From: Thiobacillus sp.
GTDB taxonomy: Bacteria; Pseudomonadota; Gammaproteobacteria; Burkholderiales; Thiobacillaceae
DNA: 15,033 nt
Direction: 5' to 3'
NCBI GenBank assembly: GCA_003510325.1
Contig: DONB01000182.1
Coordinates: forward strand, 26,157 to 41,189
Positions 1 to 10,620 of the stretch are shown piece by piece. The first letter of the stretch is position 1. The number at the start of each line of letters is the position of its first letter. Made by a program: the position numbers and the translations under genes. The notes below the pieces were generated by a model that saw only the letters and a program-made list of their open reading frames with translations, searched no databases and was not told the DNA's origin.

Positions 1-47
1 AGCCTGCCACAGCCAAGAAGCCTGCCAGCAAAAAACCGGCCGCATGA
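1..47 (+). CDS. C-terminal end of an unidentified Lys/Ala/Pro-rich protein (5' partial)
   Basis: From base 3 one frame reads PATAKKPASKKPAA and then stops at TGA 45-47. The rest of the gene lies left of the window. Only a basic, low-complexity Lys/Ala/Pro tail is visible. Such tails occur on several betaproteobacterial DNA-binding proteins, including topoisomerase I and histone H1-like proteins, and on some phasins, so the product cannot be named. The stop overlaps the ATG of the next gene as ATGA, which suggests that the two are translated from one message. That this tail is coding is inferred from the overlap and its composition alone. Confidence 0.5.
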   Translation, partial: PATAKKPASKKPAA

Positions 48-436
48 GTAGCCAGCCCCTGCTGCTCATGGTCAATGCCTTCATCGGCACGGCCGGCTAC
101 AAAAAACTGTATCAGGAACTGGGTTACACCGTCGTCACCGAATGGTCGGAGCGCAAGGCGATCAGCCTGGTACGCAAAACCCCGCCCGCCGTCATCGTGG
201 CCGACTTTTACCACCAGACGGATTTCCGCGACCGACTTTCCAATCTCGAATCCCTGCTGGCAGCGGTGCAAAGCGCACCCGACACCCGCATTCTGGTTTT
301 CTACGAAGCGGCCCACCAGGCCGTCCTCGACAAGGTCAGCGCCCGTTTGCGCATCGACGCCGCCTTGACGCTGCCTGTACAGGAAGACAGCTTGCGCATC
401 ATGCTGCAGACCTGGCTTGAAGACGCATCTGCCTGA
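44..436 (+). CDS. Small cytoplasmic protein resembling a degenerate response-regulator receiver domain
   Basis: A 130-residue protein with no signal peptide or membrane span. Its predicted pattern alternates short hydrophobic strands and helices as in a CheY-like receiver: LLLMVN (about 6-11), YTVVTEW (28-34), AVIVADF (49-55), ILVFYE (83-88) and a last strand AALTLP (about 106-111). The Asp of VADF stands where a receiver is phosphorylated. The Lys normally found in the last-strand KP motif is Leu (LTLP), and the acidic pair usual after the first strand is absent (VNAF). If it is a receiver it is therefore atypical and may not be phosphorylated. The ATG overlaps the upstream stop (ATGA), pointing to translational coupling. 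No output domain follows. The family call is pattern recognition only, and a different alpha/beta fold is possible. Confidence 0.75.
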   Translation: MSSQPLLLMVNAFIGTAGYKKLYQELGYTVVTEWSERKAISLVRKTPPAVIVADFYHQTDFRDRLSNLESLLAAVQSAPDTRILVFYEAAHQAVLDKVSARLRIDAALTLPVQEDSLRIMLQTWLEDASA

Positions 437-496
437 ATCGGATATAAACTTTTTTCCCGGCTGACCGTTAACCATTCGTCCTTGTGTGGAGATGAC

Positions 497-1642
497 ATGA
501 TGCGCCTTGCCATTATTCCCCTGCTTCTCGTTTCAGCTTTAGCCCAGGCCGCCCCCCTAACCTTAGGCGTCGTGCTCGATCAGAACGAGTCGATCGCCGA
601 TGCGGGCACCAATCAAACCTACCGCGCTTTCGCCAAAGAGATCGAACGCGCAGTGGGCCAGCCGGTACGCCTGCAGTATTACAAGCGCGGCTTCTCTGCC
701 ATCAAACAGGCCAAGGATGGCACGCTGGACATGGTATTCGGCCCCGCACAGGTGATCGCCAACATCGGCAAATTCAAATTTGAGCCGATCCTGAAATCCA
801 ACGAAACGACATCCGTTGCCTTCGTTGCCGGCCCTCGCTACACGGGGACGCTGGCCGCCAAATCCCAGGCCCGGCTCGGCGTACCCGATTATGAATCGCT
901 GATGGGTGGCATGGCGCGCAGCGAAATCAACAGCCGCGGGCTGGCGAAATCCGACTTTGCGGAAATCAAGTTCCATCGTATGGCGGAAGCCCCGTTATAT
1001 GGCTTGAAGCTGGGCCGCTACGACCTCGCCGTCGCCTCTGCGGAGGAAGCAAAAACCTGGACTGCCGCCAATGGCGGACGCATCGTTTTCACCAGTGCGT
1101 CCGTACCGTTGCGGGCGCTGAGCGTCCAGCCGGAAACCGTTCCTGCGGGTACCCAGCAAAAACTGACGACTGCGTTGATGGCAGGAAACAGCCTCAAGCT
1201 TGCGCTCAGCACCGCCACCAAGGCTGATTTCAAAAGCGTCGCCTCGATGCTGAACACCACGCCCACCAGTCTTCCAGGCGCCAAGATCATTTCCGCTGCA
1301 GAAGCCAAGGCATTGATCGCAAAAGGGATGCCTGTTTATGACGTGAGGGCGGAAGAAGAATACAAAACTGCCCACGTTCCCGGCGCCATTCTGGTGTCCT
1401 ACAAGGAAGGCAGCGCCAAGGAAGTCGGATTCGATCCGGCAGATGACCAGTTTTCACTCAACAAGCTGCCCAAGGATAAAAATGCGCCGTTCATGATGTA
1501 CTGCGACGGCACCATCTGCTGGAAGAGCTACAAGTCTGCGGTCATGGCGATCCAGGCCGGATGGAAAAATGTTTACTGGTTCCGCGGCGGCTTTCCGGAA
1601 TGGAAAGAAGCAGGGTTTCCCATCGAATCAAAGAAAAACTGA
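497..1642 (+). CDS. Exported PhnD-like substrate-binding protein fused to a C-terminal rhodanese domain
   Basis: A protein of about 381 residues. The N-terminus (MMRLAII, then a hydrophobic run ending AQA-AP) is a clear Sec signal peptide, so the product is periplasmic. Residues about 20-255 resemble the PhnD/phosphonate-type binding domain: TLGVVLDQNES, the phrase GTLDMVFGPAQVIA, then a second lobe. Residues about 265-380 are a rhodanese domain, with VYDVRAEEEY, HVPGA, a catalytic-loop Cys at about 336 in YCDGTIC, and WFRGGFPEW at the end. A second Cys follows at about 341 (CX4C). Rhodaneses move sulfane sulfur to cyanide or thiols; the true substrate here is unknown. The start is chosen because GGAG at 488-491 lies 5 bases before ATG 497. 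ATG 500 is equally possible, and the TTG at 482 would place extra residues ahead of the signal peptide. No ABC permease or ATPase gene is adjacent, so transport is not implied. Confidence 0.88.
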   Translation: MMRLAIIPLLLVSALAQAAPLTLGVVLDQNESIADAGTNQTYRAFAKEIERAVGQPVRLQYYKRGFSAIKQAKDGTLDMVFGPAQVIANIGKFKFEPILKSNETTSVAFVAGPRYTGTLAAKSQARLGVPDYESLMGGMARSEINSRGLAKSDFAEIKFHRMAEAPLYGLKLGRYDLAVASAEEAKTWTAANGGRIVFTSASVPLRALSVQPETVPAGTQQKLTTALMAGNSLKLALSTATKADFKSVASMLNTTPTSLPGAKIISAAEAKALIAKGMPVYDVRAEEEYKTAHVPGAILVSYKEGSAKEVGFDPADDQFSLNKLPKDKNAPFMMYCDGTICWKSYKSAVMAIQAGWKNVYWFRGGFPEWKEAGFPIESKKN

Positions 1643-1658
1643 AGTATTCCACTACATC

Positions 1659-1688
1659 AAAAAAGCCCGGACTAGTCCGGGCTTTTTT
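1659..1688. terminator. Bidirectional intrinsic terminator between the rhodanese-fusion gene and gyrB
   Basis: This is a perfect 30-base palindrome: six A, a GC-rich core GCCCGGAC/GTCCGGGC, then six T. Read on either strand it gives a stable stem followed by a U-tract. It begins 16 bases after the TGA of the plus-strand gene and ends 26 bases beyond the gyrB stop, so it can end both convergent transcripts. Confidence 0.93.
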
Positions 1689-1714
1689 GGATCCGCGCAG
1701 GAAAACCCGCAGAC

Positions 1715-5360
<3,646 letters not shown>

Positions 5361-5400
5361 TTATATATTCCTGAGAATCATAATAAAGGCGGCCTGAAAC

Positions 5401-5409
5401 TGGGGATAA
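5401..5409 (-). promoter_or_regulatory. DnaA box (one mismatch)
   Basis: The plus strand reads TGGGGATAA, the complement of TTATCCCCA, one base from the TTATNCACA consensus. It lies upstream of dnaN and next to an AT-rich stretch. Confidence 0.45.
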
Positions 5410-5453
5410 GCCTTTTTACCGAATTAAAACAGCCGCTTGTTTGTTTTTTTGGG

Positions 5454-5462
5454 TGTGGGTAA
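5454..5462 (-). promoter_or_regulatory. DnaA box (one mismatch)
   Basis: The plus strand reads TGTGGGTAA, the complement of TTACCCACA, one base from consensus and directly beside the T-rich tract. It overlaps the right arm of the inverted repeat 5414-5420/5458-5464. Confidence 0.45.
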
Positions 5463-5522
5463 AACCTTGGCCATACGGTAGCGATGGGGATGAATTATTC
5501 CATATCGAGAGCAGGGCCTGTC

Positions 5523-5531
5523 TTATCCACA
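5523..5531 (+). promoter_or_regulatory. DnaA box (perfect match)
   Basis: TTATCCACA matches the high-affinity DnaA consensus exactly. It lies only 9 bases beyond the dnaA stop codon, in the gap leading to dnaN. Confidence 0.75.
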
Positions 5532-5539
5532 TTTCATCC

Positions 5540-6916
5540 TCAGCCTGTCAGGCTTTGCAGCAACACTAGATAATCACGCCCGATGTCGGCTTCGGTCTCG
5601 CGCAATTCGGCGACCTTGCGGCAGGCATGAATCACCGTGGTGTGATCGCGGCCGCCGAACGATTCGCCGATCTCCGGCAGGCTCTGGTTGGTGAGTTCCT
5701 TGGCCAGCGCCATCGCAATCTGACGCGGGCGGGCCAGGTTGCGGGTGCGCTTCTTGGAAAACATGTCGGCGACCTTGATCTTGTAGAAGTCGGCGACGGT
5801 TTTCTGGATGTTTTCGATCGAGACCATGCGCGAGGTTGACGCAATCAGGTCGCGCAGCGCTTCCTTCACCAACTCCAGCGAAATCGGTTTTTCGTGGAAG
5901 CGCGAAAATGCGATCACCCGCTTCAACGCGCCTTCGAGTTCGCGCACATTGGAACGCACCTGCTTGGCGATGAAGAAGGCTACGTTCTCGTCGAGCTTGA
6001 TGTTCTCGGCCTGCGCCTTGGCCAACAGGATGGCGACCCGCATTTCCAGCTCGGGCGGCTCGACGGCCACCGTCAGCCCCCAGGCGAAACGTGATTTCAG
6101 GCGATCGTCCAGGCCGCTGATCTCCTTCGGGAAGGTGTCGCAGGTAATGACGATCTGCTTCTTGTTCTCGATCAGCGAGTTGAAAACGTAGAAAAACTCT
6201 TCCTGGGTGCGGTCCTTCTTGGCCAGGAACTGGATGTCGTCGATCAGCAGCAGGTCGAGCGACATGTAGCGCCGCTTGAGGTCGTCGAACTGCTTGTTCA
6301 GATAGGCCTTGACCACGTCGTCCACGTAGTCGTTGGCATGGATGTAGCTGATGCGCGCTTCGGGATTGGCCTGGCGAACGGTATTGCCGATGGCTTGCAA
6401 CAGGTGGGTTTTGCCGAGCCCGACGCCGCCATAGACGAACAGAGGGTTGTAGGCGACGCCGGGATTGTCGGCAATTTGCAGCGCGGCCGCCCGTGCCAGT
6501 TGGTTGGCCCGGCCGGACACGAAATTATCGAAATTGAAGCCTGGGTTGATGCGCAGGCCGACCTGGGCAGGCGCGGGAATGGCCGCAACGGGTGCCGCGG
6601 TCGCTCCGGCGGGGGATGCCTGCGAACGCGGCGCGCTGGATTTTTTCCCCAGCGCATAGCTAATGGCGACAGGATGCGCGTAAAACTCCTGGGCCCAGAC
6701 ATCGATATGCTCGGCAAATTTCTCGCGTACCCAGTCCATAACGAAATGGTTGGGCGCAAGTATCCGTACCTCGCCGCCCGAGTCTTCAAAAACCAGGGGC
6801 TTGATCCATGTGCTGAATTGCTGCTGGGTCAGGTTGGCGCGAAAGCGCTCTTGGCAAAGGTCCCAGAAGGAATCCATAGTCGAGGGGTGGGAAGCGGAAA
6901 GCTGCATGGGATTCAA
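5540..6916 (-). CDS. dnaA: Chromosomal replication initiator protein DnaA
   Basis: The AAA+ initiator that binds DnaA boxes and melts the origin. At 458 residues it has domain I (FWDLCQERF... about 17-100), a Pro/Ala-rich linker (about 95-120), and the AAA+ domain with GGVGLGKTH (about 163-171) and LLLIDDIQF (about 222-230). The C-terminal DNA-binding domain carries the signature [15 protein letters not shown]. The start is uncertain. The longest form begins at TTG 6916, with GGAG 14 bases upstream. ATG 6907 (MQLSAS) and ATG 6877 (MDSFWDLC) are in frame. The last aligns best with family N-termini but has no visible ribosome site. A perfect DnaA box at 6945-6953 lies just upstream, which fits autorepression. 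The gene diverges from rpmH. Confidence 0.98.
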   Translation of the reverse strand: MNPMQLSASHPSTMDSFWDLCQERFRANLTQQQFSTWIKPLVFEDSGGEVRILAPNHFVMDWVREKFAEHIDVWAQEFYAHPVAISYALGKKSSAPRSQASPAGATAAPVAAIPAPAQVGLRINPGFNFDNFVSGRANQLARAAALQIADNPGVAYNPLFVYGGVGLGKTHLLQAIGNTVRQANPEARISYIHANDYVDDVVKAYLNKQFDDLKRRYMSLDLLLIDDIQFLAKKDRTQEEFFYVFNSLIENKKQIVITCDTFPKEISGLDDRLKSRFAWGLTVAVEPPELEMRVAILLAKAQAENIKLDENVAFFIAKQVRSNVRELEGALKRVIAFSRFHEKPISLELVKEALRDLIASTSRMVSIENIQKTVADFYKIKVADMFSKKRTRNLARPRQIAMALAKELTNQSLPEIGESFGGRDHTTVIHACRKVAELRETEADIGRDYLVLLQSLTG

Positions 6917-6944
6917 TATCTAATCTTACTCTCCTTCGACAAGG

Positions 6945-6953
6945 TTATCCACA
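6945..6953 (+). promoter_or_regulatory. DnaA box (perfect match) upstream of dnaA
   Basis: TTATCCACA, an exact consensus box, lies about 30 bases ahead of the possible dnaA TTG start. A box here would fit DnaA autorepression or an origin element. It is the only clear box seen in the dnaA-rpmH gap. Confidence 0.75.
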
Positions 6954-6995
6954 GGCAAATATGCCGAGGAATCGGGAGCACGCGTCAGGATGAAC

Positions 6996-7025
6996 TTGAC
7001 AGCACCCCTTAGGGGCGGGTCTAAT
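6996..7025 (+). promoter_or_regulatory. Sigma-70-type promoter for rpmH and the genes after it
   Basis: A perfect -35, TTGACA (6996-7001), is followed after 18 bases by TCTAAT (7020-7025), one mismatch from TATAAT. An overlapping TAATAT at 7022-7027 would need a 20-base spacer. Transcription would start near 7032, leaving a leader of about 70 bases before rpmH. Confidence 0.7.
7005..7015. repeat. Inverted repeat inside the rpmH promoter spacer
   Basis: CCCCT-T-AGGGG is a perfect 5+5 inverted repeat that falls between the -35 and -10 elements. An operator at this position would block RNA polymerase. No regulator is identified, and a repeat this short could be chance in GC-rich DNA. Confidence 0.4.
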
Positions 7026-7062
7026 ATGCGGTTTTTCAACAGATTTTTTGTGTCGTGTTGTC

Positions 7063-7074
7063 CTGTCCGGACAG
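7063..7074. repeat. Perfect 12-base palindrome in the rpmH leader
   Basis: CTGTCCGGACAG reads the same on both strands. It lies about 30 bases downstream of the predicted transcription start and 27 bases before the rpmH ATG. It could be a dimeric-protein operator or a short RNA hairpin (CTGT/ACAG with loop CCGG). No function is established. Confidence 0.45.
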
Positions 7075-7101
7075 ACCGGCGCCAGCCAGAAAGGAACCAC
7101 C

Positions 7102-7236
7102 ATGAAACGCACCTACCAGCCTTCCACCGTCCGCCGCAAGCGCACCCACGGTTTCCGTGCCCGCATGAAAACCAAGGCAGGCCGTGCCGTGATCAACGCA
7201 CGCCGTGCCAAGGGCCGTTCGCGTCTGGCTGTCTGA
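7102..7236 (+). CDS. rpmH: 50S ribosomal protein L34
   Basis: A 44-residue, very basic protein beginning [20 protein letters not shown] and ending GRSRLAV, which is the complete L34 family sequence. It binds 23S rRNA in the large ribosomal subunit. The ATG at 7102 is fixed by the conserved MKRTYQPS start and by AAGGA at 7091-7095. The longer in-frame reading from 7048 would add residues never seen in L34. It is the first gene of the rightward unit, and rnpA begins 29 bases after its stop, the widespread rpmH-rnpA arrangement. Confidence 0.99.
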   Translation: MKRTYQPSTVRRKRTHGFRARMKTKAGRAVINARRAKGRSRLAV

Positions 7237-7265
7237 TCGACACGAGTCCAAACGAAGCAGGCGGT

Positions 7266-7652
7266 GTGCGCCACCGCGACGCACGCCTGGTTTGCAAGGC
7301 AGATTTCGATCGAGTGTTTGCCGAAAACCAGCGCGCCCGAACGGATTATCTGATGGTCATGGCGCGTCCCAACCAGGTGGGGTACCCCCGGCTTGGAATG
7401 GTGATTGCCAAGCGTCTGCTCGCGCGTGCGGTCGATCGCAACCGCGTCAAGCGGTGCGTGCGCGAAAGCTTCCGGCAGGTTCTGCAGGAACTCCCGGCGT
7501 GTGATTTCGTTGTCCGGCTGATTGCCAAACCGATAGCAGGCGAGGAGGCGCGCGATCTGTCGCGCACCTTTAAACGTGCCGGCCATCGGGCCATGGCAAA
7601 ATGGCCCTGCGTCCCGGCATGCGAAGTCGAGCCGGAACCTTCTTCCAACTAA
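7266..7652 (+). CDS. rnpA: Ribonuclease P protein component
   Basis: The small basic protein that assists the RNase P RNA in trimming 5' leaders from tRNA precursors. It is 128 residues from the GTG at 7266, reading RHRDARLVCKADFDRVF at its N-terminus. The family features are present: YLMVMARP, PRLGMVIAKRLLARAV and the RNA-binding RNR motif (about 58-60) in DRNRVKRCVRESFR. The frame stays open further upstream, but that would run through rpmH and has no family match, so GTG 7266 is preferred. Its ribosome site is poor (GCAGGC). The last 30 residues, ending CEVEPEPSSN, look lineage-specific. The usual downstream partner yidD is absent, and yidC follows after 15 bases. Confidence 0.95.
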   Translation: MRHRDARLVCKADFDRVFAENQRARTDYLMVMARPNQVGYPRLGMVIAKRLLARAVDRNRVKRCVRESFRQVLQELPACDFVVRLIAKPIAGEEARDLSRTFKRAGHRAMAKWPCVPACEVEPEPSSN

Positions 7653-7667
7653 ACGCGTTCCCGTCTC

Positions 7668-9308
7668 ATGGATAACCAGCGGCTGATTCTTTTCATCGTT
7701 TTTTCCTTCTCGCTGCTTCTGTTATGGGAGGCCTGGCAGGACAAGAACGCACCCGCTCCATCGGTCCCGGCGACGACAAGCGCGCCAGCGGCAGGCGCTC
7801 CGACCCCAAGCCAGGCGCTGAACGCGCCGGCCGCGGCGGCGCCGGCGCAGACCGGTTTTGCCAAGGGCCAGCGCGCGGTGGTGGAAACCGATGTGCTGCG
7901 TGCCAGCATCGACGCCAATGGCGGCGACCTGCGCGAACTGCAGTTGTTGCCGTACCGCGAGACGGAAGACAAGAATCAGGTTTTCACCCTGTTCGAAGAC
8001 ACGCAGGCGCGGCCGTATCTGGCGCAAAGCGGGCTGGTCGGCAAAGGCCTGCCGACGCATCGCAGTGTGTTTCAGCTGAACCCCGGCACCTACCGCTTAG
8101 CTGGAGGCGCCGTGCAACTGGAGGTGCCGCTGGTATGGGTTGACCCCGCCAGCGGCGTGCGCGTCGAAAAAACCTATGTTTTCAAACGCGGCAGCTATCA
8201 GATCGCGGTCAAAACCCGCGTGATCAACGGCGGGACCGAGCCTATCGATCTCACACCCTATTATCAGTTCACCCGCCACGGCGAAGCGCCGCGAGGCGAA
8301 TCCTTTTTCCTCTACACCTACACCGGCCCGGCGTTCTACACCGATGCCAAGAAATTCCAGAAAGTCGCGTTCAAGGACATCCAGGAAGGGAAGGCCGAGT
8401 TTGAAAAAACCGCCGATAACGGCTGGGTGGGACTGGTTCAGCATCATTTCGTCTCGGCCTGGTTGCCCGAAGGCAGCGTCAAGCGCGAGTATTACACCCG
8501 CGCGCTGGGCGACGGTCTGTATTCTGCCGGGGTAATTCTGGCCGAGGGCACGCTTGCGCCCGGCCAGCAAAAGACCTTCACTGTGCCGCTGTATGCCGGC
8601 CCGCAGTCCCAGACGGTGCTCGAAAAAACCGCACCGGGACTTGATCTGGCGCGCGACTACGGCTGGCTGACGCCGTTGGCTTACCCGATCTTCTGGTCAC
8701 TGGAGAAAATCGAGCGCATCGTCGGCAACTGGGGTTGGGCGATCATCATCCTGACCATCCTCATCAAGCTGGCGTTGTATCCGCTGTCGGCAGCAGGCTA
8801 CAAGTCGATGGCCAAGATGAAGAAGCTGACGCCGAGGCTGCAGCAATTGAAGGAAACCTACGGCGACGACCGCGCCAAGCTGCATCAGGCAATGGCCGAA
8901 ATGTACAAGACCGAGAAGATCAATCCGCTCGGCGGCTGCCTGCCGATCCTGATTCAGATTCCGGTCTTCATCGCGCTGTACTGGGTGCTATTGGCCGCAG
9001 TGGAAATGCGTGGCGCGCCCTGGCTGGGCTGGATCACCGACCTGACCGCGCCGGATCCCTGGTTCATCCTGCCGGTCCTCATGGGCATCACCTCGATCCT
9101 GCAGGTCAAGCTTAACCCGCAGCCGATGGACCCGATGCAGGCCAAGATCATGATGATCATGCCGGTGGCGTTCACTGTGATGTTCGTATTCTTCCCGGCC
9201 GGTCTGGTGCTGTACTGGGTGGTCAACAACATCCTGTCCATTGCGCAGCAGTGGGCGATCAACAAGCAGGTCGAGGGCGGTGGCAAACCCGCCTCCGGCA
9301 AGGCCTGA
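7668..9308 (+). CDS. yidC: Membrane protein insertase YidC
   Basis: An inner-membrane insertase that works with SecYEG or alone to insert and fold membrane proteins. It is 546 residues, the typical Gram-negative form. An N-terminal membrane segment (about 5-22, [15 protein letters not shown]) is followed by an Ala/Pro-rich linker and the large periplasmic beta domain (about 60-340). The conserved C-terminal membrane core runs from about 350: a helix ending [11 protein letters not shown], the amphipathic hairpin [33 protein letters not shown], then [11 protein letters not shown] and [14 protein letters not shown]. The Arg of the E. coli groove (VRGIMYPL) corresponds to Lys here, still positively charged. 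No Shine-Dalgarno is visible before ATG 7668, so translation may be coupled to rnpA 15 bases upstream. The 3' end overlaps the mnmE start by 29 bases. Confidence 0.98.
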   Translation: MDNQRLILFIVFSFSLLLLWEAWQDKNAPAPSVPATTSAPAAGAPTPSQALNAPAAAAPAQTGFAKGQRAVVETDVLRASIDANGGDLRELQLLPYRETEDKNQVFTLFEDTQARPYLAQSGLVGKGLPTHRSVFQLNPGTYRLAGGAVQLEVPLVWVDPASGVRVEKTYVFKRGSYQIAVKTRVINGGTEPIDLTPYYQFTRHGEAPRGESFFLYTYTGPAFYTDAKKFQKVAFKDIQEGKAEFEKTADNGWVGLVQHHFVSAWLPEGSVKREYYTRALGDGLYSAGVILAEGTLAPGQQKTFTVPLYAGPQSQTVLEKTAPGLDLARDYGWLTPLAYPIFWSLEKIERIVGNWGWAIIILTILIKLALYPLSAAGYKSMAKMKKLTPRLQQLKETYGDDRAKLHQAMAEMYKTEKINPLGGCLPILIQIPVFIALYWVLLAAVEMRGAPWLGWITDLTAPDPWFILPVLMGITSILQVKLNPQPMDPMQAKIMMIMPVAFTVMFVFFPAGLVLYWVVNNILSIAQQWAINKQVEGGGKPASGKA

Positions 9309-10620
9309 CCTGATCACCGCCATCGCCACCGCGCCCGGACGCGGCGGGGTGGGGGTGGTCCGGGTGTCGGGAGCGGATATCGCTCCGCTTGCGACAGCAA
9401 TCCTCGGGCGCGTCCCTGCCCCGCGTCACGCCACTTTCTGCTCTTTCCTCGATGGCGATGGCCAGACGATCGATGAAGGCATCGCACTGGTTTTTGCTGC
9501 ACCGCATTCGTTCACCGGTGAGCATGTGCTCGAACTGCAGGGCCACGGTGGCCCGGTGGTGCTCAATCTGATCCTGCAGCGCTGCATCGAGCTCGGTGCA
9601 CGTCTGGCCGAACCCGGCGAATTTTCCCGCCGCGCCTTCCTTAACGGCAAGCTCGACCTGGCCCAAGCCGAGGCGGTGGCCGACCTGATCGATGCGGCGT
9701 CGACCGAGGCGGCGCGATCGGCGGTACGCTCGCTATCCGGCGCCTTCTCCGCGCGCATTGCCGAGCTGGTCGAGGTGCTGACCCGCCTGCGCATGCTGGT
9801 GGAGGCCACGCTGGACTTTCCCGAAGAAGAAATCGATTTTCTGCGTGATGCCGATGCCTTTGGCCGGCTCGACGCGATCGACGCCAGCCTGGCTGCGGTG
9901 CGGGCGCAGGCGAAGCAGGGTGTGCTGTTGCGCGAAGGCCTGACGGTGGTACTGATCGGCCAGCCGAACGTCGGCAAGTCGAGCCTGATGAACCAGCTGG
10001 CCGGGTTCGAGGCGGCGATCGTGACCGAGATCGCCGGCACTACACGTGACACCGTGCGCGAGGCGATCCAGATCCAGGGCGTGCCGCTGCACATCATTGA
10101 CACCGCGGGACTGCGCGATACCGACGACGCGGTGGAGAAGATCGGCATCGCTCGCACCTGGGCGGCGGTGGAAAAGGCGGACGTGGCGTTGCTGTTGGTC
10201 GACGCCGCGCACGGACTGGGCGAGCGCGAGGCGGCGATCCTGCAACGCCTGCCGCAGGTGGCACGCCTTACCATCCACAACAAGATCGATGTGGGTGGTG
10301 AGGCGCCGCGAGCGGTGGGCGACGAGATCTGGCTGTCCGCCAGGACCGGTGCCGGGGTGGATTTGTTGCGCGACAAGCTGCTCGAGGCTGCCGGCTGGCA
10401 GGCGGCGGGCGAGGGCGCTTTCATGGCGCGCGCGCGGCATCTGGATGCGCTCGGCCGCGCCGCAGGACACCTTGTCGCTGCACGGGAGTCGGCTGGGCAA
10501 CTCGAGTTGTTTGCCGAGGAATTGCGGCTGGCGCAGGTCGCCCTGTCCGAGATCACCGGCGAATTTACCGCCGACGATCTGCTCGGCGAAATCTTCAGCA
10601 AATTCTGCATAGGCAAGTGA
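9280..10620 (+). CDS. mnmE: tRNA uridine-5-carboxymethylaminomethyl modification GTPase MnmE
   Basis: The GTPase that, with MnmG, modifies U34 of certain tRNAs. It is 446 residues from GTG 9280, beginning [19 protein letters not shown], close to the family length of about 450. The N-terminal folate-binding domain contains [12 protein letters not shown] and [21 protein letters not shown]. The inserted G domain has GQPNVGKSS (about 227-235), [14 protein letters not shown] (about 274) and NKID (about 334). The C-terminus [13 protein letters not shown] carries the conserved catalytic Cys. The frame is open upstream to TTG 9241, but that would add an Arg/Ser stretch and deepen the overlap with yidC. 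GTG 9280 is preceded by GAGG. mnmG, which lies near the origin in many bacteria, is not in this window. Confidence 0.97.
   Translation: MANPPPARPDLITAIATAPGRGGVGVVRVSGADIAPLATAILGRVPAPRHATFCSFLDGDGQTIDEGIALVFAAPHSFTGEHVLELQGHGGPVVLNLILQRCIELGARLAEPGEFSRRAFLNGKLDLAQAEAVADLIDAASTEAARSAVRSLSGAFSARIAELVEVLTRLRMLVEATLDFPEEEIDFLRDADAFGRLDAIDASLAAVRAQAKQGVLLREGLTVVLIGQPNVGKSSLMNQLAGFEAAIVTEIAGTTRDTVREAIQIQGVPLHIIDTAGLRDTDDAVEKIGIARTWAAVEKADVALLLVDAAHGLGEREAAILQRLPQVARLTIHNKIDVGGEAPRAVGDEIWLSARTGAGVDLLRDKLLEAAGWQAAGEGAFMARARHLDALGRAAGHLVAARESAGQLELFAEELRLAQVALSEITGEFTADDLLGEIFSKFCIGK

Larger units (their letters stand above)
5361..5539. other. dnaA-dnaN intergenic region, candidate oriC
   Basis: This 179-base gap is locally rich in A and T, including a T-rich tract near 5438-5450. 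It carries one perfect DnaA box (5523-5531) and two one-mismatch boxes (5401-5409, 5454-5462). An inverted repeat, TTTTACC (5414-5420) and GGTAAAA (5458-5464), brackets the T-rich stretch. Several boxes beside an easily melted tract next to dnaA is the usual bacterial origin layout. The dnaA-rpmH gap is the competing candidate. No cumulative skew could be computed here. Confidence 0.5.

Noticed and set aside
443..448. TATAAA as a -10 element for the binding-protein/rhodanese gene
   Set aside because: No -35-like sequence lies at a suitable distance upstream, so the match may be chance in a short AT-rich gap.
5542..5554. Inverted repeat AGCCTG-T-CAGGCT at the dnaA stop as a terminator
   Set aside because: No T-run follows on the minus strand, and most of it is dnaA coding sequence.
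6990..7265. Upstream extension of the rnpA reading frame
   Set aside because: The open frame continues back through rpmH, but those residues do not resemble RnpA. The conserved part begins right after the GTG at 7266.
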